From a virus, in the IMG/VR virus record IMGVR_UViG_3300035661_000125, positions 1 to 43,419 of that record: 43,419 bases of DNA; one strand, given 5' to 3'. The position numbers and the translations under genes were made by a program. The notes below the pieces were generated by a model that did not search any database, was not told where the DNA came from, and saw only the letters and a program-made list of their open reading frames with translations. This document shows, one piece after another, positions 36,566 through 43,097 of this stretch (positions within the stretch are counted from its first letter, which is position 1; every line of letters begins with the position of its first letter).

Positions 36566-37747
36566 ATGGACGACGACAGCACCGGCTCTGCCCGGGAACA
36601 TCTGGTTGCTGAGAGTGGCACGGTCGCGCTACTCAATCGCGGCGAGATCGACATGCAGATCAGCACGGCCAAGAAGTGGCCACGCTCCATCAAACGCTTC
36701 CGCGACGAGGCGCTGCAAATGGTCACCCTCAACGAGGTGATCGCGTCCGAGTGCTTCTACGTGCTCCCGCGCAAGAAGTACGACAAGGTGACGCGCCGCT
36801 ACGTCGATGTCAGCATCGAAGGCCCGAGCGCTCGCTTTGCCGAGATCGTGCTCAGCGCCTGGGGCAACTGCCGTGCTGGCGCCCGTGTGGTCAGCGACCA
36901 GGGTGACTACATCACCGCCCAGGGCGTGTTTCACGACCTGGAGCGCAACGTGGCCATCACCTACGAGGTGCAGCGCCGCATCGTGGACGCGGAGGGTCGG
37001 CGCTTCAGCGCCGACATGATCGGCGTCACCGGCAACGCCGCCAGCTCGATCGCCCTGCGCAACGCGGCGCTCAAGGGGGTGCCCAAGGCCTTCTGGGCTG
37101 ACCTGCAAACCGCCGCCAGAGAGTGCGCCATGGGCGACTTCAAGACCCTGGGCACCCGCCGGGCCAACGCCATGCAGGATCTGCTGCGCTTTGGCGTGCA
37201 GCCCACCACGGTCTACTCCTTCCTGGGCATCGCCGGCATCGACGACATCAGCCTGGACAACTTGGTCACCCTGCGCGGCATCTTGACCTCGCTGCGTGAA
37301 GGCGACACCACGCCCGAGCGTGCCTTTGCCATGGAGGGCGCCGAGGAACCCCAGGCCAGCCAGGCGCCGGCCGTGCCGCGCAAGAAGGCCGACGCCCCGG
37401 CGCCGGCTCCTGAGCCCGCTGTGGCGTCCGAGCCCGCTCAGGCACCCACCCCTGCACCAGCCGCCGATGCGGCCCCCGTGCAGGCCGCTGAGCCCGTTGC
37501 TGCCCCCTCCCCGGCGCCGGCTCCATCCCCTACGCCAGCGCCAGCACCTGACGAACCGGCGGTGGCCGAGGGTAGCCCGCTGGCCAGTGACGGTGAAAAG
37601 GCCAACATCCGGGTCAAGGCGCGCGTCAAGTCGCTCGACCTCATCACGGTGCTTGATGAGCTGGGCATCACCTCGGTGAAGGATCCCGTCACCCTGGAAG
37701 GCTTGACCCAGGATGACTTCGCCAAACTGCGCCGCCGGCTCGCCTGA
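36566..37747 (+). CDS. Putative ssDNA-annealing recombination protein
   Basis: 393 residues; AGGAG 7 bases before ATG 36566. The core (FAEIVLSAWGNCRAGARVVS; YITAQGVFHDLERNVAITYE; DMIGVTGNAASSIALRNAAL; KAFWADLQTAARECAMGDF) is a phage family found beside exonucleases. Residues ~270-345 are a Pro/Ala linker (APAPAPEPAVAS-like repeats), and the end (VLDELGITSVKDPVTLEGLT) is a small helical domain, as in Erf-like annealing proteins. The annealing role is inferred from position next to an exonuclease. Confidence 0.6.
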   Translation: MDDDSTGSAREHLVAESGTVALLNRGEIDMQISTAKKWPRSIKRFRDEALQMVTLNEVIASECFYVLPRKKYDKVTRRYVDVSIEGPSARFAEIVLSAWGNCRAGARVVSDQGDYITAQGVFHDLERNVAITYEVQRRIVDAEGRRFSADMIGVTGNAASSIALRNAALKGVPKAFWADLQTAARECAMGDFKTLGTRRANAMQDLLRFGVQPTTVYSFLGIAGIDDISLDNLVTLRGILTSLREGDTTPERAFAMEGAEEPQASQAPAVPRKKADAPAPAPEPAVASEPAQAPTPAPAADAAPVQAAEPVAAPSPAPAPSPTPAPAPDEPAVAEGSPLASDGEKANIRVKARVKSLDLITVLDELGITSVKDPVTLEGLTQDDFAKLRRRLA

Positions 37748-38337
37748 TGCTGACCTTCGAGCCCTCCTCGCACACCTACCGCTGGCACGGACAGGTGGTG
37801 CCCAGCGTGACCCAGGTGCTGAATCTGCTGCAGCCTTTCGCGGGTGTGCCCAAGCACATCCTCGAAGTGGCCCAGGAGCGGGGCACGTTTGTGCACGCCA
37901 TGACCGAGGCCTATGACCTGGGTGAGCTGGACGAGGAGGCGCTGGCCTTGATGGAGGACGGCCTGTACATGGGCTACCTCAAGGCGTGGAAGGCCTTTAT
38001 CCGCGACCGCAAGCCGGTCTGGGATTCGGTCGAGGAGCGCGACTACCACGACGCCGGGTTTGCCGGCACCTGGGACCGCACCGGCACGCTGGACGGCGAG
38101 CCTGAGCCCTGGGTCATCGACATCAAGAGCAGCCTGCAAGACCACAAGGCCTGGGGGATGCAGACCGCAGCCTACCGGGCCATGCGTGCCAACCAGGATC
38201 CGCGCTACATCCGCGCCAGGCGCGGCTCGGTGCAGCTCAGGCCCGATGGCCGCTACCGATTTCTCTCGTGGGACAACCCGGCCGACTGGCCGGCGTTCTG
38301 CTCCCTCCTTAACGTCTACCGCTGGAGCAAGTCATGA
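37747..38337 (+). CDS. PD-(D/E)XK phage exonuclease
   Basis: 196 residues, overlapping the previous stop (TGATG). VTQVLNLLQPFAGVPKHIL and GTFVHAMTEAYDLGEL are typical of the RecB/Cas4-like phage exonucleases. The catalytic segment is GTWDRTGTLDG ... WVIDIKSS ... QTAAYRA, giving D-(x)n-D-x-K. It would resect dsDNA ends for the annealing protein. Confidence 0.78.
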   Translation: MLTFEPSSHTYRWHGQVVPSVTQVLNLLQPFAGVPKHILEVAQERGTFVHAMTEAYDLGELDEEALALMEDGLYMGYLKAWKAFIRDRKPVWDSVEERDYHDAGFAGTWDRTGTLDGEPEPWVIDIKSSLQDHKAWGMQTAAYRAMRANQDPRYIRARRGSVQLRPDGRYRFLSWDNPADWPAFCSLLNVYRWSKS

Positions 38338-39206
38338 CACAAGACATCACCGTCGCCACCCTCGCCACCACCGGCCCGATGGCCGATCTGCAAGCCCTGG
38401 TGGCCAAGGTGCTCGCCGAGCCGAGCAGCATCACCATCGTCAGTCCGGGGCTGCAGGAATACGTCAACCGTATCGGTCCCGACCTGGAGGTGATCGACGC
38501 CATCATCATCGACTCGCCCGAGATGCTGGCCGAGGCCCAGCAAATGGCGGGCCGCCTGTCTGGCGTCTCAGTCGCGATCGAGAAGGAGCGCCTGGAGCGC
38601 ACCAAGCCCCTGCGCGACCTGGCCTCCCGCATCAACGACGGCTACAACGCGGCCGGCACCTTCATCAACACCAAGGTCGACGGCACCAAGACCAAGATCC
38701 TCGGCTACAACAAGGAGGTGCAGCGCAAGGCCGCCGAGCAGGCAGAGATCGAGCGCAAGGCGCACGAGGAAGCGGTGGCCGCCGCTGCTTTGGTTGAGGC
38801 CGCAGCCCAGACCGAGGCGCTGAACCTGGCTCAGCAGGCCCAGGAAGCGCGCCAGGCGGGCAGCGTGGTCGCCGCCAACGATCTGATGGAGCGCGCTGCA
38901 GTGGCGTCCGACACGGCGCTGCATCAGGCCCAGAAGGTTGTCAGCTACAGCAGCGGCGGCGGGCACGCAGCACCCAAAACCAAAGGTGTGCGTGGCAAGT
39001 ATGTGGCTGAGTGCACCAATGCCCCGAAGCTGATCGCCCATGTGGCCGTGCTGATCGAGAAGGGTGACCTCTCGCTGGTCGGTGTGCTGAGCGTGGACCA
39101 GTCGGCCCTGAACAAGCTGGCCGATCTGCAGCGCGAAAACTTCAAGGTGCCCGGCTGCCACGCCGAGTTCAAGGAGTCCGTGTCCATCCGCAAGGTGGCG
39201 GCGTGA
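38334..39206 (+). CDS. Coiled-coil phage protein of the recombination operon
   Basis: 290 residues; start overlaps the exonuclease stop (ATGA). A helical N-terminal part (LEVIDAIIIDSPEMLAEAQQ; KERLERTKPLRDLASRINDG) leads to a long Ala/Glu coiled coil (AEQAEIERKAHEEAVAAAAL) and a C-terminal domain (CTNAPKLIAHVAVLIEKGDL; NFKVPGCHAEFKESVSIRKV). Recurs beside phage recombinases; role unknown. Confidence 0.65.
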   Translation: MTQDITVATLATTGPMADLQALVAKVLAEPSSITIVSPGLQEYVNRIGPDLEVIDAIIIDSPEMLAEAQQMAGRLSGVSVAIEKERLERTKPLRDLASRINDGYNAAGTFINTKVDGTKTKILGYNKEVQRKAAEQAEIERKAHEEAVAAAALVEAAAQTEALNLAQQAQEARQAGSVVAANDLMERAAVASDTALHQAQKVVSYSSGGGHAAPKTKGVRGKYVAECTNAPKLIAHVAVLIEKGDLSLVGVLSVDQSALNKLADLQRENFKVPGCHAEFKESVSIRKVAA

Positions 39207-39295
39207 GCACCACGCCCATCAACCGCGCCGGGTTGATGACCCTGGGCCAGCTCAGGCCGTGCCTGCTGTTGGGGCTCTGCGGACGTGCCGGATGA
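39203..39295 (+). CDS. Possible truncated 30-residue gene
   Basis: GTG 39203 overlaps the previous stop (GTGA) and gives STTPINRAGLMTLGQLRPCL before TGA at 39,293. The position fits a further cistron of the recombination operon. It stops 36 bases before the cassette array, so it may be the remnant of a gene disturbed near the insertion point. Low confidence. Confidence 0.3.
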   Translation: MSTTPINRAGLMTLGQLRPCLLLGLCGRAG

Positions 39296-39325
39296 GCTGG
39301 TGCCCTGCTGGCCCCGCAGCAAGCC

Positions 39326-39421
39326 GCCCAACTTTGGAGCTAAGCGGGCGCTGCCCGCACAGGAGGAATGATGGACAACGACAGCACGCCGGCAGCGCGC
39401 CGCTTGAGCGACCAGTTAGGC
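39326..39421 (-). repeat. attC site A1
   Basis: 96 bp. Minus-strand order: GCCTAAC, TGGTC, GCTCAAGC ... GCTTAGC, TCCAAA, GTTGGGC. L'' has the extra C relative to L'. The interior holds AGGAGG and ATG codons on the plus strand. Confidence 0.82.
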
Positions 39422-39466
39422 CTGCGGGCTGGAGAGGAAAAGCATGAGACTGAGCAAATTCATTGA
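39368..39466 (+). CDS. Short leader ORF inside attC A1
   Basis: A perfect AGGAGG precedes ATG 39368. The 32 codons (MMDNDSTPAARRLSDQLGLR...) run through the right arm of attC A1, including GTTAGGC, and overlap the start of the next gene by 23 bases. It may be a leader peptide coupling translation to the cassette gene. Confidence 0.4.
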   Translation: MMDNDSTPAARRLSDQLGLRAGEEKHETEQIH

Positions 39467-39680
39467 CGGCCTGAACACGCTGCGCCCGTACTACACGGAC
39501 GGCGACGGCTTCCACATCGGCGCCGAGCACGACCAGTTTTACGCCTACAAGACCGACAAGCCCCTGACGCCAGCAGACCAGCAGCGCATGTGCGAGCTTG
39601 GCTGGTTCCAGTCGGAAGGCGGCTTGTCCGAGGACGGCGGCGAGTACGACCCGGACAACGGGTGGAGCGCCTTCACTTGA
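39444..39680 (+). CDS. Cassette 1 protein, unknown
   Basis: 78 residues; GAGAGG 7 bases before ATG 39444. MRLSKFIDGLNTLRPYYTDG, FHIGAEHDQFYAYKTDKPLT, then MCELGWFQSEGGL and an acidic end. It resembles small cassette/phage proteins with the 'L......L........H.....Y.......S......L..LGW' layout. Function unknown. Confidence 0.65.
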   Translation: MRLSKFIDGLNTLRPYYTDGDGFHIGAEHDQFYAYKTDKPLTPADQQRMCELGWFQSEGGLSEDGGEYDPDNGWSAFT

Positions 39681-39684
39681 GCGG

Positions 39685-39754
39685 GCCTACCGACAGAGTG
39701 GAGGGGCGCGACGCAGCTTCATCGCGGCGCGTCCCTTCGCGCGACAGGTTGTGC
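39685..39754 (-). repeat. attC-like site A2 (degenerate)
   Basis: Minus-strand GCACAAC at one end and GGTAGGC (GTTAGGC with T to G) at the other. Arms GAAGGGACGCG and CGCGCCCCTC pair with one extra base. The core mutation probably prevents recombination here. Confidence 0.5.
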
Positions 39755-39773
39755 CACACGGGGGACAAGTGAG

Positions 39774-40259
39774 ATGGGTTTGAGCGCGCACCAGAAGAAT
39801 GGCGGACACGACGAATGGCTGACTCCACCGGAGATCCTGCGGGCGCTAGGCGCCTTCGATCTTGACCCGTGCGCGCCAGTGGTGCGGCCTTGGGAAACGG
39901 CGGCACAGCACTACACGGCGCACGACGATGGGCTGGCGTTGCCGTGGTTTGGCCGCGTGTGGTGCAACCCACCATTCGGGCGCGAGGCCGTGAAGTGGCT
40001 TCGGAAGATGCGCGACCACGGGAACGGGGTGGCCTTGATTCCGGCGCGCACCGAGACGGCGATGTTTTACGAAACGATCTGGGGAGCGGCAGACGGCGTG
40101 CTGTTCCTCAAAGGGCGCCCGCACTTCCACTACGTGGACGGACGGCGGGCGGATTTCAACAGCGGCGCCCCGATAGCACTGGTGGCCTACGGAAGCGCGA
40201 ACCTGGACGCACTCAGGCAAAGCGGCCTCGGCTTCGTGGTAGTAGGGCACAACGCCTGA
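39774..40259 (+). CDS. dam: Cassette 2: phage-type DNA N6-adenine methyltransferase
   Basis: 161 residues. DEWLTPPEILRALGAFDLDP (13-32) and VWCNPPFGREAVKWLRKM (62-79, with the N-P-P-F catalytic motif) define the Dam family found in phages (PF05869 type). It methylates adenine using S-adenosylmethionine; phage versions protect DNA from restriction. The last codons (GCC TGA) lie beyond the cassette boundary in the next attC. Confidence 0.85.
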   Translation: MGLSAHQKNGGHDEWLTPPEILRALGAFDLDPCAPVVRPWETAAQHYTAHDDGLALPWFGRVWCNPPFGREAVKWLRKMRDHGNGVALIPARTETAMFYETIWGAADGVLFLKGRPHFHYVDGRRADFNSGAPIALVAYGSANLDALRQSGLGFVVVGHNA

Positions 40260-40306
40260 GATAAGTTGCCGACCGCAGGGAGGTCGGCTTGATTGAACTA
40301 TTGGGC
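40247..40306 (-). repeat. attC site A3
   Basis: 60 bp. Minus-strand order: GCCCAAT, AGTTC, AATCAAGCC-GACC ... GGTCGGC ... TCAGGC, GTTGTGC. The long GGTCGGC/GCCGACC stem is close to classic attC sites. R'' ends in AAT in place of AAC. Confidence 0.8.
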
Positions 40307-40327
40307 AGCACGCCCGGAAGGAAAAAC

Positions 40328-40513
40328 ATGAACTACCGCGAAACCGATGATGAATGCCCAAGCTGTGGCGCTACTACGCACGACCGAAAGCACAACAAAC
40401 CGAACGAGCCACAGGGACTTGATGAATGCCCGCATTGCGGTGCAGAGAAGTGCTGCATGTGCGACATGGGCGACGACGTTGAGTGCCTAAGCTGCGACAG
40501 CACCGAAGACTGA
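40328..40513 (+). CDS. Cassette 3: zinc-ribbon protein
   Basis: 61 residues; GGAAGG before ATG 40328. Four Cys pairs (CPSC, CPHC, CCMCD, CLSC) in an acidic sequence, suggesting one or two zinc ribbons. Function unknown, probably protein or nucleic-acid binding. Confidence 0.68.
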   Translation: MNYRETDDECPSCGATTHDRKHNKPNEPQGLDECPHCGAEKCCMCDMGDDVECLSCDSTED

Positions 40514-40517
40514 TGCT

Positions 40518-40541
40518 GCCCAACGTTTGAATTAGGCCCGC
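40518..40541 (-). repeat. attC half-site A4
   Basis: GCCCAAC-GTTTGA-ATTAGGCCC is a normal R'/L' half (minus: GGGCCTAAT-TCAAAC-GTTGGGC). No matching L''/R'' half is seen within 150 bases to the right, so the site is truncated or strongly degenerate. Confidence 0.55.
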
Positions 40542-40567
40542 TTGTGGCCGACACGAAAGGAAAGACG

Positions 40568-40894
40568 ATGGACCAAGGAACACACGAAGCACCGCCCCCG
40601 ATTGCTTGGGGATCGGATGCCCTGCGCGACATTGCTACCGAGCGGCGACGGCAGATCGAGGTTGAGGGCTGGACGCCCGAGCACGATGACAAGCACATGG
40701 CCGGCAACATGGCTGTTGCCGCCGCATCGTATGCCGTTGGACCCTACACCGCAGGGTCAGACCTGCAGCGTTTGATCTGGCGCTGGTCTGGATGGTCCTT
40801 GCAATGGCTCAAGCCGAAAAACCCGCGTGCAGACCTGGTGCGGGCTGGCGCGCTGATCGTCGCCGAGATTGAGCGGCTGGACCGCGCCGCGTGA
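40568..40894 (+). CDS. Cassette 4: phage-type ERxRQ..EGWT protein
   Basis: 108 residues; AAAGGAA before ATG 40568. DIATERRRQIEVEGWTPEHD, then DKHMAGNMAVAAASYAVGPY and LIWRWSGWSLQWLKPKNPRA, RADLVRAGALIVAEIERLDR. This is a common phage protein family (sometimes linked to dNTP pyrophosphohydrolase domains; I am unsure of activity). It shows that cassette content overlaps with phage early genes. Confidence 0.7.
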   Translation: MDQGTHEAPPPIAWGSDALRDIATERRRQIEVEGWTPEHDDKHMAGNMAVAAASYAVGPYTAGSDLQRLIWRWSGWSLQWLKPKNPRADLVRAGALIVAEIERLDRAA

Positions 40895-40895
40895 G

Positions 40896-40956
40896 GCCGA
40901 ACGATTGAGTTAAGGCCGCTGCCGAAGGCAGTCGGGCCTTAAACGAAGGGTTAGCC
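40896..40956 (-). repeat. attC site A5
   Basis: 61 bp. Minus-strand order: GGCTAAC, CCTTC, GTTTAAGGCCC ... GGCCTTAAC, TCAATC, GTTCGGC. L'' has an extra T. The hairpin is capped by GCTGCC/GGCAG. Among the clearest sites. Confidence 0.85.
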
Positions 40957-40993
40957 AGCACCCTGTAAATGCTGGCAAGCGAATGGAAATCCA

Positions 40994-41440
40994 ATGAGCA
41001 TTGAAAGCCTTGACCATATTGTTTCTGGCGCGATCTACGACTTTGCCGGTTTTTTGACAACCCGCGATGAGCGCATCACGCTTTCAGCCACCGACGACGC
41101 AGCACCAGCCGCCGATGCCGTGAAAGCGTTTCTCACGCTGCGCGGCGTGGACCAGGCCTGCGATCCTTTCTTCCAGTGGCCTGCACGGTGCAGACCTGGC
41201 AGGGCAGCCTCACCGTGCGGCGAAACCATGAACATCATCAAGAGCGCGATGCGTGACGACCCGCACTATGCGTGGACTTGGCATTGCAACGTCGCGGTTT
41301 CGATGATGGACGAGGGGGCGCCGCACGACGCGGCCAATGCTGCGGCGGCGCGGTTCATGCGGCTGGCCTTTGACGTGGACACCACCAAGGCCCCGCAAAG
41401 CGCTGGAGCCGATGACGAGCCGGTATTGGTGTCTGGATAA
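40994..41440 (+). CDS. Cassette 5: apparent fusion of two small cassette proteins
   Basis: 148 residues. Residues 1-65 (MSIESLDHIVSGAIYDFAGF; LTTRDERITLSATDDAAPAA) match a cassette/phage protein type; residues 79-148 (MNIIKSAMRDDPHYAWTWHC; NVAVSMMDEGAPHDAANAAA; ARFMRLAFDVDT) match another that usually stands alone. The junction carries a GCACGGTG/CACCGTGC inverted pair (41,173-41,218). The stop TAA sits exactly on the cassette boundary. Confidence 0.65.
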   Translation: MSIESLDHIVSGAIYDFAGFLTTRDERITLSATDDAAPAADAVKAFLTLRGVDQACDPFFQWPARCRPGRAASPCGETMNIIKSAMRDDPHYAWTWHCNVAVSMMDEGAPHDAANAAAARFMRLAFDVDTTKAPQSAGADDEPVLVSG

Positions 41441-41521
41441 CGTGGAGTTCAGCGGCCCGCCGCTGACCCGACCGAGTAACCAATGCCCGCGATGCGGGTC
41501 CGATGCAACTACCAGTTAGGC
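41435..41521 (-). repeat. attC site A6
   Basis: 87 bp. Minus-strand order: GCCTAAC, TGGTA, GTTGCATCGGACC ... GGGCCGCTGAAC, TCCAC, GTTATCC. The arms pair with extra bases in L''. A CCCGC/GCGGG hairpin lies in the loop. Confidence 0.78.
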
Positions 41522-41544
41522 CACGTTGGCCGGAAAGGAAGCAG

Positions 41545-41844
41545 ATGGGGCAGCGAAACAGAACCCTCGGGAATGAGTTCTACGGGCCAAATGAAGTGCT
41601 CTCTGAGCTTGACCGCCTCAAGTTTGCCGTGAGCAGCATGGCGCAACTGTTGGAGCCGGGATCGTATGCGCGTGAAAACGCGAACAACATCGTAGAGGGC
41701 CTGGGGCGTCGGCTCGACTGGCTACACGATGCGGTGCGAATTCAAGCGGAGAAGCGCGAAGCTGAAGCCGTCAATCTTCAGCGCACCATCGACAGGCTCA
41801 GAGCAAACCGCGAAGTGACGCCGCCGACAGAGTGCGTGGCCTAA
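41545..41844 (+). CDS. Cassette 6 protein, helical
   Basis: 99 residues; GGAAAGG before ATG 41545. GPNEVLSELDRLKFAVSSMA, RENANNIVEGLGRRLDWLHD, then a coiled coil (IQAEKREAEAVNLQRTIDRL). Stop TAA at the cassette boundary (GCCTAA/C). Unknown. Confidence 0.65.
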   Translation: MGQRNRTLGNEFYGPNEVLSELDRLKFAVSSMAQLLEPGSYARENANNIVEGLGRRLDWLHDAVRIQAEKREAEAVNLQRTIDRLRANREVTPPTECVA

Positions 41845-41904
41845 CGATTGAGCTAACCAGCACGGCCGGCTTGCCGGATGGGTCAGGTTGAGCGGATGTT
41901 AGGC
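41839..41904 (-). repeat. attC site A7
   Basis: 66 bp, the most classical copy. Minus-strand order: GCCTAAC, ATCC, GCTCAACC ... GGTTAGC, TCAATC, GTTAGGC. R'' and R' are perfect inverted core sites, and the extra C is in L''. Confidence 0.88.
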
Positions 41905-41944
41905 AGCGCCCGGCCCATGCTGGGCAACAACGAAAGGAACTGAG

Positions 41945-42226
41945 ATGGACAGAAAGACGGCGAACAGGGAATGGCGCGATGTGACGCGAGGCGCCCCGGA
42001 AGGCGCACCGACCGGCCGAACGGTGCATGCGTTCGCGCAGCGCGTGGAAGCGCTGGCGATAGCTGGGTGCGACAAGCGGCACGCTGTCGCGAGGTCAGCC
42101 GGCGGACTGCTGGCGAACTTTGCCTACAACCTGGCGCAGAAGCCAGGCCACGCACTAACCAGCGACGACGTGGAGATGCTGGACAAGATGCGGCGGCAGT
42201 GGGATGCGGCTGTTGGTGCTGCATAA
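41945..42226 (+). CDS. Cassette 7 protein, unknown
   Basis: 93 residues; AAAGGAA before ATG 41945. DRKTANREWRDVTRGAPEGA, then VHAFAQRVEALAIAGCDKRH and a helical end (TSDDVEMLDKMRRQWDAAVG). Stop TAA on the boundary (GCATAA/C). Unknown. Confidence 0.62.
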   Translation: MDRKTANREWRDVTRGAPEGAPTGRTVHAFAQRVEALAIAGCDKRHAVARSAGGLLANFAYNLAQKPGHALTSDDVEMLDKMRRQWDAAVGAA

Positions 42227-42308
42227 CGTTCGAGCTGAAAGGTGCGCGCGATGAAGCCCGAAAACGAGACACCGGCCGTTGCGCCTCCTTTCGAGCGAGG
42301 GGTTGGGC
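42221..42308 (-). repeat. attC site A8
   Basis: 88 bp. Minus-strand order: GCCCAAC, CCCTC, GCTCGAAAGG ... CCTTTCAGC, TCGAAC, GTTATGC. The extra C lies in L''. The plus-strand start codon of the next gene is in the loop. Confidence 0.82.
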
Positions 42309-42466
42309 GGCCGGTGGAACAGCGCGCCAGCGCCGGCACGCTGACGCCTGAACAGCGAGCGCGCCTGATTTCCAGCGGCCCCAACGCTGGCCCCGTGCGC
42401 TCGGCAGGTTGCCACGAGTGCGCTTGGGGCAAGGTGGCCGGATGCTGGCGCTGCGGGAGCCGGTGA
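42251..42466 (+). CDS. Cassette 8 protein a, N-terminus encoded by attC
   Basis: 71 residues from ATG 42251 inside attC A8. MKPENETPAVAPPFERGVGR is the attC-encoded part. Then TLTPEQRARLISSGPNAGPV and a C-terminal HECAWGKVAGCWRC with three Cys. Composition is partly low-complexity, so expression is uncertain. The stop overlaps the next ATG. Confidence 0.45.
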   Translation: MKPENETPAVAPPFERGVGRPVEQRASAGTLTPEQRARLISSGPNAGPVRSAGCHECAWGKVAGCWRCGSR

Positions 42467-42714
42467 TGAGCATGGACTACATCCGCAGAGCCTACAAGGT
42501 TCCGGCCAAGCGCGGAATGACCGTCACGATTGTCGGTGACGGCGCGCGCATTCAAGCGCGCATCGTCGGTTCACGCGGCCAGTACTTGCGGCTGTGGATT
42601 CCTGGCGGCAAGCGATCTCACCTGTACCACCCGACCGATGCGCTGGAATACCCGGCGGCGGCGTGCAGCAAGACGCCCAACTTCGGAGTTGAGGCCCAGC
42701 CTCGAAAGGACTAA
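42466..42714 (+). CDS. Cassette 8 protein b, conserved MDYIRR family
   Basis: 82 residues, ATGA overlap with the previous frame. MDYIRRAYKVPAKRGMTVTI, VGDGARIQARIVGSRGQYLR, LHLYHPTD-like end. I know this pattern from small phage and cassette proteins with an SH3-like barrel. The last ~11 residues are read from the next cassette's attC, so the native C-terminus was probably replaced. Confidence 0.66.
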   Translation: MSMDYIRRAYKVPAKRGMTVTIVGDGARIQARIVGSRGQYLRLWIPGGKRSHLYHPTDALEYPAAACSKTPNFGVEAQPRKD

Positions 42715-42764
42715 CGATGAACGACAACGTACCGAAGGCTGTGGCCTCGAACGACCTGTTAGGC
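42675..42764 (-). repeat. attC site A9
   Basis: 90 bp. Minus-strand order: GCCTAAC, AGGTC, GTTCGAGGCC ... GGCCTCAAC, TCCGAA, GTTGGGC, with the extra C in L'' and further CAGCC/GGCTG pairing. The stop of one gene and start of the next lie in the loop. Confidence 0.85.
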
Positions 42765-42980
42765 CCAGTAGTGGAGTTCAGCCAGAAGTGGGGGATGGCT
42801 ATCGAGCATGGAACTTATCCGGCATGGGAAAGAGACATGCGCTCCGCGCTCGACGCAGCAGTTGCCGCAGAGCGCGAGCGGTGCAAGGCGCGGGCAGTGC
42901 AGATCGTGGAGTGGCACCGCAACGACTACAACCGCCAGCAGATTGACCCTATCGTGGCCGAACTGCGAAACGGGCTCTAG
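42717..42980 (+). CDS. Cassette 9 protein, N-terminus encoded by attC
   Basis: 87 residues from ATG 42717, 2 bases after the previous stop. The first 16 residues (MNDNVPKAVASNDLLG) come from attC A9. FSQKWGMAIEHGTYPAWERD and AAVAAERERCKARAVQIVEW are typical of small phage proteins. Function unknown. Confidence 0.6.
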   Translation: MNDNVPKAVASNDLLGPVVEFSQKWGMAIEHGTYPAWERDMRSALDAAVAAERERCKARAVQIVEWHRNDYNRQQIDPIVAELRNGL

Positions 42981-42981
42981 G

Positions 42982-42988
42982 GCCTAAC
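42982..42988 (-). repeat. Right end of the cassette array (core half-site A10)
   Basis: GCCTAA/C (minus G/TTAGGC) marks the start of the last cassette. The sequence to its right has no attC arm, so this is the junction with phage DNA. The minus-strand target there reads CTTGTG. Confidence 0.6.
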
Positions 42989-43097
42989 ACAAGTTCTACG
43001 ACAACCCTGTTGTGTAACACGTCGCCGCCCCGGGCGTCAGACCAAGATTGACCAGGTTATGCGACACCTTGAGTCGTCTACCAGTGAGGTGTAAGCT

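Larger units (their letters stand above)
39332..42987 (-). mobile_element. Array of nine integron-type gene cassettes without integrase
   Basis: Boundaries lie at the AA/C (plus) = G/TT (minus) crossover of each site: 39,331; 39,690; 40,252; 40,523; 40,901; 41,440; 41,844; 42,226; 42,680; 42,987. Cassette lengths are 359, 562, 271, 378, 539, 404, 382, 454 and 307 bp, the usual cassette size. Each carries one or two small plus-strand genes with its own ribosome-binding site. All clear sites have the same polarity. No intI gene is visible; the tyrosine integrase at the right edge has a phage-type N-terminus. Confidence 0.8.

Noticed and set aside
40518-40670. A4 as a complete attC using GTTGAGGGC near 40,661
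   Set aside because: The distance is at the upper limit, the core lacks the final pyrimidine, and the arms do not pair; kept only as a half-site.
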